DNA from: Kiritimatiellales bacterium
GTDB taxonomy: Bacteria; Verrucomicrobiota; Kiritimatiellia; Kiritimatiellales; Tichowtungiaceae
DNA length: 64,000 nucleotides
Reading direction: 5' to 3'
NCBI GenBank assembly: GCA_041656295.1
Contig: JBBADV010000004.1
Span: 117,001 to 181,000, forward strand
Positions within the stretch are counted from its first letter, which is position 1, and every line of letters begins with the position of its first letter. Below, one piece after another: positions 26,012-34,627 of the stretch. A program made the translations under genes and the position numbers. Under the pieces are notes generated by a model. The model was not told where the DNA came from. It searched no databases and saw only the letters and a program-made list of their open reading frames with translations.

Positions 26012-26044
26012 CGAATCGATGTAATCAAAAATATAACTATACGG

Positions 26045-26683
26045 TTAGTTCTTGCCATCCGGTATTATACCGTTGATTAAAAGCTGAATCACAGTTTTCT
26101 TAGCGCGGTTTAATATTTTCGGATCATGCAGATCAATCCGCAGTGCGTGGGAAAGGGTATACCGATTGGAACAATACACCATACAGTTGCCGATCAAACT
26201 TATTAGTAAAAACTTTGGGTCGACATCTTTTCTGACGGTTCCGTTTTTTTTGCTGATGGTGATCGCCTCTACCAGCAGATTCAGCATGGGATCTTTATTT
26301 AACGGCACCGCCATACTGTCGAGATGTCCACCGCGGTTCAGATTTTCCCAGAGAAGCAGATGAACGAATTCAGGATTATCCTGAAGGAATGAAAAGTATG
26401 CTGAAACAATGCCGCCGATAATTTTTTCAATCGGTTCTTCCGGATGCAATGTCTGGATTTCAAGCGCTTCAAGTTTGCCGTATACCGTGGCCAGCGCCGT
26501 TTGAAACAGCGTTTCTTTGTTGCCGAAATAGTGATACACCATGCGTTTATTTACCTTAACAGCATCAACAATTTCGTCCACGCTGGCCCCGGCAAATCCT
26601 TTTTTTGCGAAAACCCGGATCGCTTCATTCAAAATACGTTTTCGGCTCTGTTCACCCTTGGCTGTAAAAATTTTCATATTCAA
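26045..26683 (-). CDS. TetR/AcrR-family transcriptional regulator
   Basis: A 212-residue regulator. Residues about 12-58 are the TetR helix-turn-helix (SRKRILNEAIRVFAKKGFAG, SVDEIVDAVKVNKRMVYHYF, GNKETLF); the remainder is an all-helical ligand-binding domain with no recognisable ligand. The first Met (26683) or the Met two codons in (26677) could start it. It ends 33 bases before the broken serine dehydratase and may once have controlled it. The gene appears intact. Confidence 0.88.
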   Translation of the reverse strand: MNMKIFTAKGEQSRKRILNEAIRVFAKKGFAGASVDEIVDAVKVNKRMVYHYFGNKETLFQTALATVYGKLEALEIQTLHPEEPIEKIIGGIVSAYFSFLQDNPEFVHLLLWENLNRGGHLDSMAVPLNKDPMLNLLVEAITISKKNGTVRKDVDPKFLLISLIGNCMVYCSNRYTLSHALRIDLHDPKILNRAKKTVIQLLINGIIPDGKN

Positions 26684-27190
26684 ATGAGATTACAATGAGA
26701 GTGATAGAAAACAAGACAGATTTAAAATCCGTTGCCTAGTTTTTAAGGTAGATCACACAGTGTAGTCTCACTTCTTTCAGTGAGCCCTTCAGTAACCGAA
26801 GTGTCATTGAAAGGAGATCAAAGATAGCATGCATGGAAACATACAAGAAGTCTGATAATGTTTTGTGCCAGAATGGCAGGGCGTCGACTGGCGTTTTGTA
26901 CAACCCACTGGATGAACGGCAGGTTGTAACTCCAACCGGATACCTGAGTTTATAATCTGCCTCGACAACGAGAAAATAAAAGTTACCGTTCGGTTACAAA
27001 AGTTTACAATCTGCCTTGACAATGAGAAAATAAAAGTTACCATTCAGTTACAAAAATAAATAACCATCAATAAAAACAAAAGGAAGAGACATTGGCATGG
27101 GGTAGAGAAAATATATCACACAGAGGAACACGCAAGTTTTTGAGAATTACTCGGAAGCAAAGTGATTAAGCTGACTCGGAAAGTAGAATA
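26684..27190. other. Gene-free stretch between TetR and heparinase genes
   Basis: About 500 bases without a convincing gene. It has AT-rich composition, a tandem 54-bp repeat (26948-27055), and a weak 40-codon frame from 26833 (METYKKSDNV...) behind an AAGGAG at 26811. That frame has no recognisable relatives and the ribosome site is too far away, so I do not call it. The promoters of the TetR gene (leftward) and heparinase gene (rightward) should be here. Confidence 0.5.
26948..27055. repeat. Tandem direct repeat, two 54-bp units
   Basis: Units 26948-27001 and 27002-27055 differ at only a few positions. Each contains AATCTGCC, then GACAA(C/T)GAGAAAATAAAAG, then GTTACC-n-TTC-n-GTTAC. The unit length is close to five helical turns, so paired protein sites on one DNA face are possible. 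It lies between the TetR gene and the heparinase gene. Confidence 0.75.
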
Positions 27191-30100
27191 ATGAAAAATA
27201 TGAGATTCTTTCTATGTTTATTACTGTTGCCGACTGAATTTGTATTATCGTTCCAGCTCGCATTCGACAGCGAATACCGGATCACCCTGTATAAAGGCAC
27301 GAATGCCACCGGGCCGGATGTGATTGCATTATGGCAGTTTATGCCCGGCAAAGAAACGCAGGATTCGTCCGGCAACGGACACACGCTCACGCTTCAGGGT
27401 GCAGGAAAATTTTCTTCTAATGGAAAATTCGGATCGTGTCTAGAAGGTTTTTCGGGGCAGGGACGCTGCGGCGCCACGGCGGGCTATCATGCTTCCTTAT
27501 CACCAGTCGGTGCGTTTACCATTGAGCTGCTGATTAATCCCAAGCCGGAGCTTGCAGAAACGAAAAGCGCCTATCTGATTGATAAAATGGCGATCACAGG
27601 CCAGCATGTTCAGGAAAGCATGCGCGATTATATGATTCGCCTCGACCAGAAAGGCACGGAGCACATGATCACGGTGTATCTGGGATTCGGTGACACCGGC
27701 GGGGTTTCAATGTACCGGTCGAAAGCCGTCGCATTCACTCCCGGGAAATGGTATCATATCGCATTCGTATATGACGGAAACGGATACGGCCGGATTTGTG
27801 TGAATAATAAAATTGTCGGCGAAGAAACTCATGCGGGCAGAGAGGAAATTACACCGGGCGGACGCGTTGTTGCAATCGGAGAACGGGGAGTTGCGGGTTA
27901 TGCGGCGTTTCCCGGATATATTGATCAGGTGAGAATATTAAACCGCGCGGTTCCTTTTGGAGAGACAGAGCTTATCGCTCTGCCGGCGATAGGATCAAAA
28001 GAATGGATTGATATCTACATTGATCTATCCGGCGGTGCGCTTACTGATTGGACGTACAACCGGGTGGCATGTCCGAACCCAAAGTGCGAACAATATAATC
28101 AGGCGATTCAATATAATGCGCAGGGTACCCGTCCAAAGGATTTGGATGTCTGGTCGCTATCGGAACCCGATATTTTCACCTGTCCAACCTGCAAAAAAAG
28201 TTTTCCGGGCAAAGAGTTTCCGAACACCGGGCAGTTAATTGTGCGCGGGAAAAAGATGGAATTTCATCAAAGTGCGGACGGTAAACGGTTTTTCCTCACA
28301 CCGCGTCTGCGTTATTATAAATCGCTGCACGCATTATACACCGCCAGAGATCTGGCGCCGCTGGCGGAAACCCGTAACGATCCGAAACTGGCGCGCAGCA
28401 CACTGGATATTTTATTGGCGTACGCCCAGATGTATCAGAATAATATTTTCCGTACCGGACGCCATATCGCCGGCGATAAATATTACGGGGAGTATTATTC
28501 CAATGAACTTTCGGACGACGATGCGCTCACGTACGTTACCGGCTGGCCGAATCCGGCCAATTGGGGGAAACTGGGACATTTCGGCGATTACGCCTGGCCG
28601 AGCCGGATGTGTGAGACGTTTGAAAAACTTCAGGCGACCGGCGTTGTCACCGAAGAAGACCGGATAGCATATAAAAAATTCATTGAGCACATGCTGAATT
28701 ACGCCACGTTTGCTTATTATAAACAGTCCGGTGGCTTGGGAAATCCATCCATTCAATGCCGTGCAGATATTTTTAAAGCGGTGCAAACTTTTCCTGATTT
28801 GGAACTGCACGATTTTGTGTATGAACGCGATTTCGGTCAGGAGCGGGTGCTGCGCGGCGCCGATGCGATTCACGAAATTTTTGAAGGTGTCGACGGTATG
28901 TTCGGCCTGTTCGGCCGGTATTTTTATCCCGACGGGCTGATGCATGAACGCGCGCCGGCGTATCAGGAAATGATTCTTTCACACCTGCGCAAGCTGATTC
29001 CCGAGATTACCGGTTATACGGATCCGGCGGGGTATACACCGTCCGATCCGGAATGGACGCGGTTTGAAAACCTGAACTTCGGCACGGAAGCGTTCGTGCA
29101 GCGGTGTATGACGGCGCCGTATGATCTGAGTCTGCCGAACGGAAAAGTGATGCCGCTCGGAGATACATATCATGACACGCTGGATGGGATCGTTGAGGGG
29201 GAAAGCACGGTGCATCCCAGCTGGGGGGTCGGCATACTGCGCGCCGGAACCGGCACGAATACAATTCTAACCGCGCTGAACTGGGGCAGCACCGGCGACG
29301 GCCATTCGCATAACGACATGCTCAACATTATTTTCTGGAATGAAAATCAGCTCCTCATGACGGATTTAGGCTATGTGATCGACCGTCAGGATATCAGAGA
29401 AACCTGGTGGCGGGCGACGGCGGCAGCGCACAACACCGTGGTGGTTGATGCGGTGAATCATCCGCGCATTGATTCTATGGGCGACCCCATTGTCTGGGCG
29501 GAGACTCCGCAATTTTCCACCGTGCAGGCGCGGTCAAGACACACCTATCCTGATAATCAGGATTTCCGGCGCACACTCGTGCTGGTCGGTTCAACAGAAA
29601 ATCCGCAGCAGCCGCGCTATGCGGTGGATGTGTTCCACGTCGCCGGCGGGAAAATGCACGACTATTTTCTGCATGCCCAGTCCGGAATTTTTGAACCAGT
29701 GGAATCTTTTTTCACCGAAAATCTGACGCTGGCGCCACTGTCCAACCAAACCAGAACGCTGCGGGATATGACGACCGGTGCGAGTTCGGAAAAGTCCACC
29801 GGATATGAGCACATCACCGCCCTGAAAACCGCCAGGGTTGAAAACAAAAAAGTGTGGAATGCCGTGTGGGATCTCGGCGGCGAGCAGAACAAAAAACTGA
29901 AAGTTTTCCGGCTGCCGGAAGATTCAGAAACAGTGTGGGTCGGGCTGGCGCCGGGACACCGGTATGAGAAGACCAATTCATCGCCGGATCTGGAACGGAA
30001 AATGCACAAATTAGTTTCACGGAGAACGGGAACGGCACCGCTGCAGAGTATATTCACCAGTGTGATTGAAGGCTACAGCGGGAATGCCGGACGTGTCCGC

Positions 30101-30865
30101 CAGGCGCAGCGGCTGACGGTTAAAGGCAATAACTCACCGGCGGCGGTGGAAGTCGAAACGGATCGGGGCTTTGATATTATTATGGCCGCCACAGCTCCCG
30201 GAAAAATGACGATTGAGAACCGGCAGATAACCGTGGACGGGCAGGTCGCAGTCATTTCATACGATGCCAACCGGATTCCGCGCGCCATGATGATGGTCGA
30301 CGGTTCGCAGATTCAGGCGGGAACCGCGGTGGTGAATGCAACGGAAGCAACGCTGGCGGGGACGGTCACCGCTCATCCCGGCGGTGTGAACGTTGATCTG
30401 CGTGAAGAACAGATGGCCAGCATTGTGGTGGATTTTGAAGTGCCGTCGGCAGCGGTCGGACGGACGTTGTTCATGAACCATGCCGTCGGAAACCGCACCG
30501 TGTGGACGATTAAAAAAGTGGACGCGCTGGGGAACGGCGCAACCCGCCTGACGCTTAATCTGCCGGCGCGGCATCAGATCAAGATATTGCAAAATGCAGA
30601 AGAGAACGGCACCGCGATTTATCCGATGGTGCTTGATATTGCGCATAAAGACCGGTTTTTCGAGCCGGGTCTGTGGTGTCTGTTCGGCGACCGGTGGACG
30701 CAGGTGAAAACGGTTACAGATAACGGCGACACGCAAAAAATTACATTCACGGTGCCGGTGGCAAATATCCGCCAATATTTTGGCCGGACATATGCGGTGA
30801 GCCATATCGGCCCCGGCGACAGCGTCAGCATCCCGGGAATCACTTATTGGATAAGCGAAGAGTAG
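27191..30865 (+). CDS. Exported heparinase II/III-family lyase with LamG domain
   Basis: A 1224-residue protein. Signal peptide about residues 1-20. Residues about 35-260 are a LamG/concanavalin-like domain (IALWQFMPGKETQDSSGNGH, WYHIAFVYDGNGYGRICVNN, GYIDQVRILNRAV). Two Cys pairs, CPNPKC near 293 and CPTC about 40 residues later, look like a zinc ribbon. An alpha-toroid follows, then the heparinase II/III C-terminal signature GDGHSHNDMLNI near 704, D-GY, and AAAHNTVVVD. The family cleaves uronic-acid polysaccharides (heparan, alginate and related). It is longer than typical family members because of the LamG part and a C-terminal sandwich. No good ribosome site precedes the ATG. Confidence 0.86.
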   Translation: MKNMRFFLCLLLLPTEFVLSFQLAFDSEYRITLYKGTNATGPDVIALWQFMPGKETQDSSGNGHTLTLQGAGKFSSNGKFGSCLEGFSGQGRCGATAGYHASLSPVGAFTIELLINPKPELAETKSAYLIDKMAITGQHVQESMRDYMIRLDQKGTEHMITVYLGFGDTGGVSMYRSKAVAFTPGKWYHIAFVYDGNGYGRICVNNKIVGEETHAGREEITPGGRVVAIGERGVAGYAAFPGYIDQVRILNRAVPFGETELIALPAIGSKEWIDIYIDLSGGALTDWTYNRVACPNPKCEQYNQAIQYNAQGTRPKDLDVWSLSEPDIFTCPTCKKSFPGKEFPNTGQLIVRGKKMEFHQSADGKRFFLTPRLRYYKSLHALYTARDLAPLAETRNDPKLARSTLDILLAYAQMYQNNIFRTGRHIAGDKYYGEYYSNELSDDDALTYVTGWPNPANWGKLGHFGDYAWPSRMCETFEKLQATGVVTEEDRIAYKKFIEHMLNYATFAYYKQSGGLGNPSIQCRADIFKAVQTFPDLELHDFVYERDFGQERVLRGADAIHEIFEGVDGMFGLFGRYFYPDGLMHERAPAYQEMILSHLRKLIPEITGYTDPAGYTPSDPEWTRFENLNFGTEAFVQRCMTAPYDLSLPNGKVMPLGDTYHDTLDGIVEGESTVHPSWGVGILRAGTGTNTILTALNWGSTGDGHSHNDMLNIIFWNENQLLMTDLGYVIDRQDIRETWWRATAAAHNTVVVDAVNHPRIDSMGDPIVWAETPQFSTVQARSRHTYPDNQDFRRTLVLVGSTENPQQPRYAVDVFHVAGGKMHDYFLHAQSGIFEPVESFFTENLTLAPLSNQTRTLRDMTTGASSEKSTGYEHITALKTARVENKKVWNAVWDLGGEQNKKLKVFRLPEDSETVWVGLAPGHRYEKTNSSPDLERKMHKLVSRRTGTAPLQSIFTSVIEGYSGNAGRVRQAQRLTVKGNNSPAAVEVETDRGFDIIMAATAPGKMTIENRQITVDGQVAVISYDANRIPRAMMMVDGSQIQAGTAVVNATEATLAGTVTAHPGGVNVDLREEQMASIVVDFEVPSAAVGRTLFMNHAVGNRTVWTIKKVDALGNGATRLTLNLPARHQIKILQNAEENGTAIYPMVLDIAHKDRFFEPGLWCLFGDRWTQVKTVTDNGDTQKITFTVPVANIRQYFGRTYAVSHIGPGDSVSIPGITYWISEE

Positions 30866-30878
30866 AAAGGAAAATAAA

Positions 30879-31778
30879 ATGGAAAAAGCAATTCTAAAAT
30901 CAATTGTTCCGGTTGTTACTGTAATAGCATTTACCGCGCAGGCGGTGGATTATGTCTGGAATGGCAGTGTCGATAATAATTGGAAGAATGCCGCTAACTG
31001 GGAGGAAAAATCAATTCCGGCGGTGGATGAAAACGGTGCGGTGTTTAATTCCGCCAATACCATTCGGATTCAGGCGGGTAAACATCAGCCAACCAAAAAT
31101 GTGCCCTCATTTGCCGGTGGCAGCAATGTTACGCAGACGGCGCCGGTGTTCATCATAGAAAACGGTGCATCGTTAGATATAAACGCGTTTTCGTCCGATC
31201 CGTTTATCGGTGCGCAAAATATTACCGGCGTGACGGTGGAATCCGGCGGTTCGCTGGCGTGGAGTGCCAGCTCGTCCATTACGTTCGGGCGCAACAGCGG
31301 TGTTCAAACCTATAATATTCGCGGAACATTCACGCTCACAGCGCCGCGGATTAATTTCGGCTACGCCGCCGGCCGCCTTTCGCAGATTAATCTGGACGGG
31401 GGTACACTGGAGCTCAATACAGTAAACATCTATGCCAGCCGGTCCGGATATACCAACGAGCAGGCCGCCATCAACAAAGTTATCCTCACCAACGGTGCTA
31501 AATTTATTACCACGGGAATTTTCCGGGTGATCGGCGAGAACGAACTGATTCTTGGCAATAAGGCGCATCAGGCGCTGGTTTTTGATATTCAGGATGCCGC
31601 CAGCAGTGTCACATTTAAACTCTCCGGCAATTCGGTGCGGGACTTTTGCCATATCAGTGCGGTCGAAGGAGCGCTCAGCAAATTCTTTATCAGCTCAACT
31701 CTTGGCAATGAGGCGCTGGTTGTAACAGAGAACAGAACGGATCGCACCGTAACCATCACGGCATCCGGAGCTAAATAA
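30879..31778 (+). CDS. PEP-CTERM family B paralogue without the sorting signal (B1)
   Basis: A 299-residue exported protein, ribosome site AAAGGA. Signal peptide about residues 1-23 (ending TAQAV). Beta-helix-like repeats (VESGGSLAWSASSSITFGRN, GVQTYNIRGTFTLTAPR) match the B2 and B3 paralogues at 33239 and 40532 along the whole length. Where those two continue into a PEP motif and helix, this one stops at TVTITASGAK. It is therefore an unanchored version. It starts 13 bases after the heparinase and is followed 30 bases later by the fucosidase, so the three are probably one operon. Confidence 0.78.
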   Translation: MEKAILKSIVPVVTVIAFTAQAVDYVWNGSVDNNWKNAANWEEKSIPAVDENGAVFNSANTIRIQAGKHQPTKNVPSFAGGSNVTQTAPVFIIENGASLDINAFSSDPFIGAQNITGVTVESGGSLAWSASSSITFGRNSGVQTYNIRGTFTLTAPRINFGYAAGRLSQINLDGGTLELNTVNIYASRSGYTNEQAAINKVILTNGAKFITTGIFRVIGENELILGNKAHQALVFDIQDAASSVTFKLSGNSVRDFCHISAVEGALSKFFISSTLGNEALVVTENRTDRTVTITASGAK

Positions 31779-31808
31779 CCAACAAAAATAAACAGAAAAG
31801 AAAACATT

Positions 31809-33092
31809 ATGGGAAAGTATAAAAAAGGTGACAGCCGGTGGTTCACCGAAGCCCGGTTCGGTATGTTTATTCACTGGGGACTTTATGCGCTGCCGGCGCG
31901 AGGCGAGTGGATTCTTAAACGTGAACTGATTCCGGCTGAGCACTATCAGGTCTATTTTGATCTGTTTAATCCCGATCTGTTTGATCCCAAAGCCTGGGCC
32001 AAAGCGACGCGTGAAGCGGGCATGAAATATTTTGTGATTACAGCCAAACATCACGAAGGATTTTGTCTGTGGGATTCAAAATACACCGATTACAAAGTAA
32101 CGAACACGCCGGCCGGCCGCGATCTGCTGCGCGAAGTGGTGGACGCATTCCGGGCAGAGGGATTGCGGATCGGACTCTATTATTCACTGATCGACTGGCA
32201 TCATCCGGACTTTACTATCGATCCGGTACATCCGCTGTGGGATCATCCCGACCGCGAAAAGCTCAATAGAGGCCGCGACATGAAACGGTACACGGAATAT
32301 ATGCGCAATCAGGTGACTGAACTGCTGACGGAATACGGGGAAGTTGACATCCTGTGGTTTGACTATTCTTATCCTGACCGCGGGAAAGGCCGCAATGAGT
32401 GGGAATCTGAAAAACTGATCCAGCTGATTCGCAAACTCCAGCCTGATGTGCTGATCGACAACCGGATCGACCTGCCTGAAGCCGGTGACATCACAACGCC
32501 TGAGCAGTATACGCCGGACGCACCGATGCGCGACAAAGACGGCAATCCGGCGCTGTGGGAAGGGTGCCAGACCTTTTCGGGATCCTGGGGATACCACCGC
32601 GATGAAACCAGCTGGAAGACACCGAAGATGTGTATTGAAATGCTGGTCAATCATGTGTCACGCAACGGAAACCTGCTGATGAATGTCGGCCCGACCGCGC
32701 GCGGTTATATTGACGACCGGGCGTTAAACTGTCTGAACGGATTCGCCGAATGGATGCGTTTTAATTCCCGTGCAATTTACGGCTGCGGTGCCGCGCCGGA
32801 AGAATATCAGGCGCCGCTTGACTGCCGTTACACATGGAACCCGGTGACCCGCCGGCTTTATCTGCATCTTTTCGCCTGGCCGTTCAAACACATCCACCTG
32901 CCCGGACTGGCGGGAAAAGTGCGCTATGCACAACTGCTGGCGGACGGCAGTGAGATCTGTTTCAAAAAGGAAAGCAAAGAGGTGCATTATAACTGCAACA
33001 TCAGCATGATCGAAGGCGCTTTAACGCTGCTGCTGCCGGTGTCGCTGCCCACCGGCGGTGAAGTTCCGGTCATTGAACTGATTATGAATTAA
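31809..33092 (+). CDS. GH29 alpha-L-fucosidase, cytoplasmic
   Basis: A 427-residue protein with the GH29 N-terminus (WFTEARFGMFIHWGLYALPARGEW), YFVITAKHHEGFCLWDSKYT, GLRIGLYYSLIDWHHPD and DILWFDYSYPD, in which Asp185 is the likely nucleophile. NGNLLMNVGPTARG closes the barrel. It would release terminal alpha-L-fucose. There is no signal peptide, so it should act on imported oligosaccharides. Located 30 bases after the B1 gene and downstream of the heparinase. Confidence 0.95.
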   Translation: MGKYKKGDSRWFTEARFGMFIHWGLYALPARGEWILKRELIPAEHYQVYFDLFNPDLFDPKAWAKATREAGMKYFVITAKHHEGFCLWDSKYTDYKVTNTPAGRDLLREVVDAFRAEGLRIGLYYSLIDWHHPDFTIDPVHPLWDHPDREKLNRGRDMKRYTEYMRNQVTELLTEYGEVDILWFDYSYPDRGKGRNEWESEKLIQLIRKLQPDVLIDNRIDLPEAGDITTPEQYTPDAPMRDKDGNPALWEGCQTFSGSWGYHRDETSWKTPKMCIEMLVNHVSRNGNLLMNVGPTARGYIDDRALNCLNGFAEWMRFNSRAIYGCGAAPEEYQAPLDCRYTWNPVTRRLYLHLFAWPFKHIHLPGLAGKVRYAQLLADGSEICFKKESKEVHYNCNISMIEGALTLLLPVSLPTGGEVPVIELIMN

Positions 33093-33159
33093 AGAGTATA
33101 AAAATTAACGGAAAGAATTTTTAGATAAAAATGATCAGTGAGGTGCTGGTCAGGACACA

Positions 33160-33198
33160 GAATCTGTCTCCGAAAAAATAAGTATACAGGACAGATTC
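33160..33198 (+). promoter_or_regulatory. Leader inverted repeat before PEP-CTERM paralogue B2
   Basis: GAATCTGTC and GACAGATTC form a perfect 9-bp inverted repeat with a 21-base spacer. The region from here to the start codon aligns with the leader of the B3 gene at 40532 (minus strand), including GTAAGC and AAATAA before the AAGGAG ribosome site. Confidence 0.5.
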
Positions 33199-33238
33199 CA
33201 GTGTAAGCGAGAGGGGAAATAAGGAGAAGGAGGACAAG

Positions 33239-34180
33239 ATGAAGAGAGCGATTACAAGTATAATAGTGACGGTGTCATTGCTGGCATCGGGCCTACATGC
33301 CGCAGAATATATCTGGAACGGCAGTGTTAACGGCGACTGGGCCGACATAAATAACTGGGAAGCGAGTGGAATCCCCGTGACGGATGCAAACGGCTCTGTT
33401 ATCAACGCCGCCAATACGATTCGAATTAAAACCGGAAATTTTGCCCCCACAATCAATGTTCCCACATTTGCCAGCAGTCACAATGTCAATTTGACTACAC
33501 CGATATTCATCATTGAGGGCGGGGCATCACTAAGCATGGCTTCGTATGATGCCAACTCTTACATTGGCGCGACCGATATGACCGCTGTGACGGTGGAACC
33601 CGGTGGTTCATTAATGTGGACAGTAGCTACGTCGCTTACCTTCGGGCGAAATGCCGGTGTGCAAACATATAATATCAACGGGACATTCACAGTGTCTACT
33701 CCTCGGTTGAATTTAGGATATCAGGTCGGAGCTCTTTCACATATAAATTTAGACGGGGGAACATTTATATCAACCGGCACCGAAATTTACACAACCAGAA
33801 GCACGTTTGCTTCAGCCGGAGATTTTAACCGGATTACTCTTGATAACGGATCTCAGTTTATTAACCAGGGAATATTCCGCATGGCAGGAGAAGCGGAAGG
33901 GGCTTATCAAACCGTGCAATTTGATATAAAAGACACAGCCAGCAGTATCACATTTAAACTGTCAAAAAATGCAGTGAGAGACTTTGCTACTTATGCTTCT
34001 GTAACAAACAGCTTCGGTGAATTCTTTATCAGTTCAACGCTGGGGAATGACGCATTGCGTGCCATTGATAATGGTGATGACACCGTGACCGTCATCGCAG
34101 TTCCTGAGCCGGGAACGATTTCAATATTCCTGATTTCAGGGATGACACTGATGATCTATCGCCGGCGTATTCATCATTAA
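33239..34180 (+). CDS. PEP-CTERM surface protein, paralogue B2
   Basis: A 313-residue protein with AAGGAGGA upstream. Signal peptide about residues 1-22 (ending GLHAAE). The middle is made of beta-helix-like turns (GGASLSMASYD, VEPGGSLMW, GVQTYNINGTFTV, LSHINLDGGTF). The C-terminus has VPEPGTISIF, a hydrophobic helix and YRRRIHH, a PEP-CTERM sorting signal. It is closest to B3 at 40532. Its function is probably structural or surface binding; no enzymatic motif is seen. Confidence 0.85.
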   Translation: MKRAITSIIVTVSLLASGLHAAEYIWNGSVNGDWADINNWEASGIPVTDANGSVINAANTIRIKTGNFAPTINVPTFASSHNVNLTTPIFIIEGGASLSMASYDANSYIGATDMTAVTVEPGGSLMWTVATSLTFGRNAGVQTYNINGTFTVSTPRLNLGYQVGALSHINLDGGTFISTGTEIYTTRSTFASAGDFNRITLDNGSQFINQGIFRMAGEAEGAYQTVQFDIKDTASSITFKLSKNAVRDFATYASVTNSFGEFFISSTLGNDALRAIDNGDDTVTVIAVPEPGTISIFLISGMTLMIYRRRIHH

Positions 34181-34203
34181 CAAAAACAGATATAAAAAAT
34201 CCG

Positions 34204-34230
34204 CCGGACGGTCGATATTCGATCGTCCGG
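34204..34230 (+). terminator. Hairpin after PEP-CTERM paralogue B2
   Basis: CCGGACG and CGTCCGG arms extend inward through a G-T pair and TCGA/TCGA to almost complete pairing with a TAT loop. The following bases are GT-rich without a clean T-run, so it may be a moderate terminator. Confidence 0.55.
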
Positions 34231-34420
34231 TGCGGTGTTGGTTTTGGAAATCCGCAGTTTCGGTATTATAGTAAATGCGTTTAATATGGTTACGGTTTAA
34301 AAATTACCGCGAATATAAACAGATAGAAATAGATTTTTTATAGAAGGTAACAAAGGTGAACAATGCAGAAAATCGTTATTGAACTTTGCGAATTTTGTGA
34401 TTTTTTGATAACGTACAAAC

Positions 34421-34564
34421 CTCGGCAACGACGCACTGTATGTTATTGATAATGGTGATGACACCGTAACAATTCGTGCGATTCCTGAGCCTGTAACGAG
34501 CGGACTGATGCTGGTGGCGGGCATATACTGTATGCTGTGGCGCCGGCGGATTCATTGTTCATAA
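34421..34564 (+). pseudogene. Remnant of a PEP-CTERM family B gene
   Basis: Forty-seven codons in one frame read LGNDALYVIDNGDDTVTI, then RAIPEP, then a hydrophobic segment and WRRRIHCS before a TAA. This is the exact C-terminal architecture of B2 and B3. Just upstream (34400-34420) bases still resemble FFISST but in another frame, and no start or body is left. It is a deleted copy, sitting directly after B2, so the family was once tandem here. Confidence 0.82.
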
Positions 34565-34627
34565 AAACAATTACGAAAAAACCTGCCGGCCGGCGGCTGC
34601 AGTAAATTTTGAGGAAAAAATTGATCC

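Noticed and set aside
26833..26955. A 40-codon plus-strand frame (METYKKSDNV...) behind an AAGGAG
   Set aside because: The ribosome site is 12 or more bases from any usable ATG, and no relatives are recognisable. The frame ends inside the tandem-repeat region.
26804..27043. A 79-codon minus-strand frame with an internal amino-acid repeat
   Set aside because: The repeat in the protein only reflects the 54-bp DNA repeat. There is no ribosome site and no recognisable domain.
26948..27055. CRISPR array
   Set aside because: Only two units, directly abutting without spacers, and no cas genes nearby.
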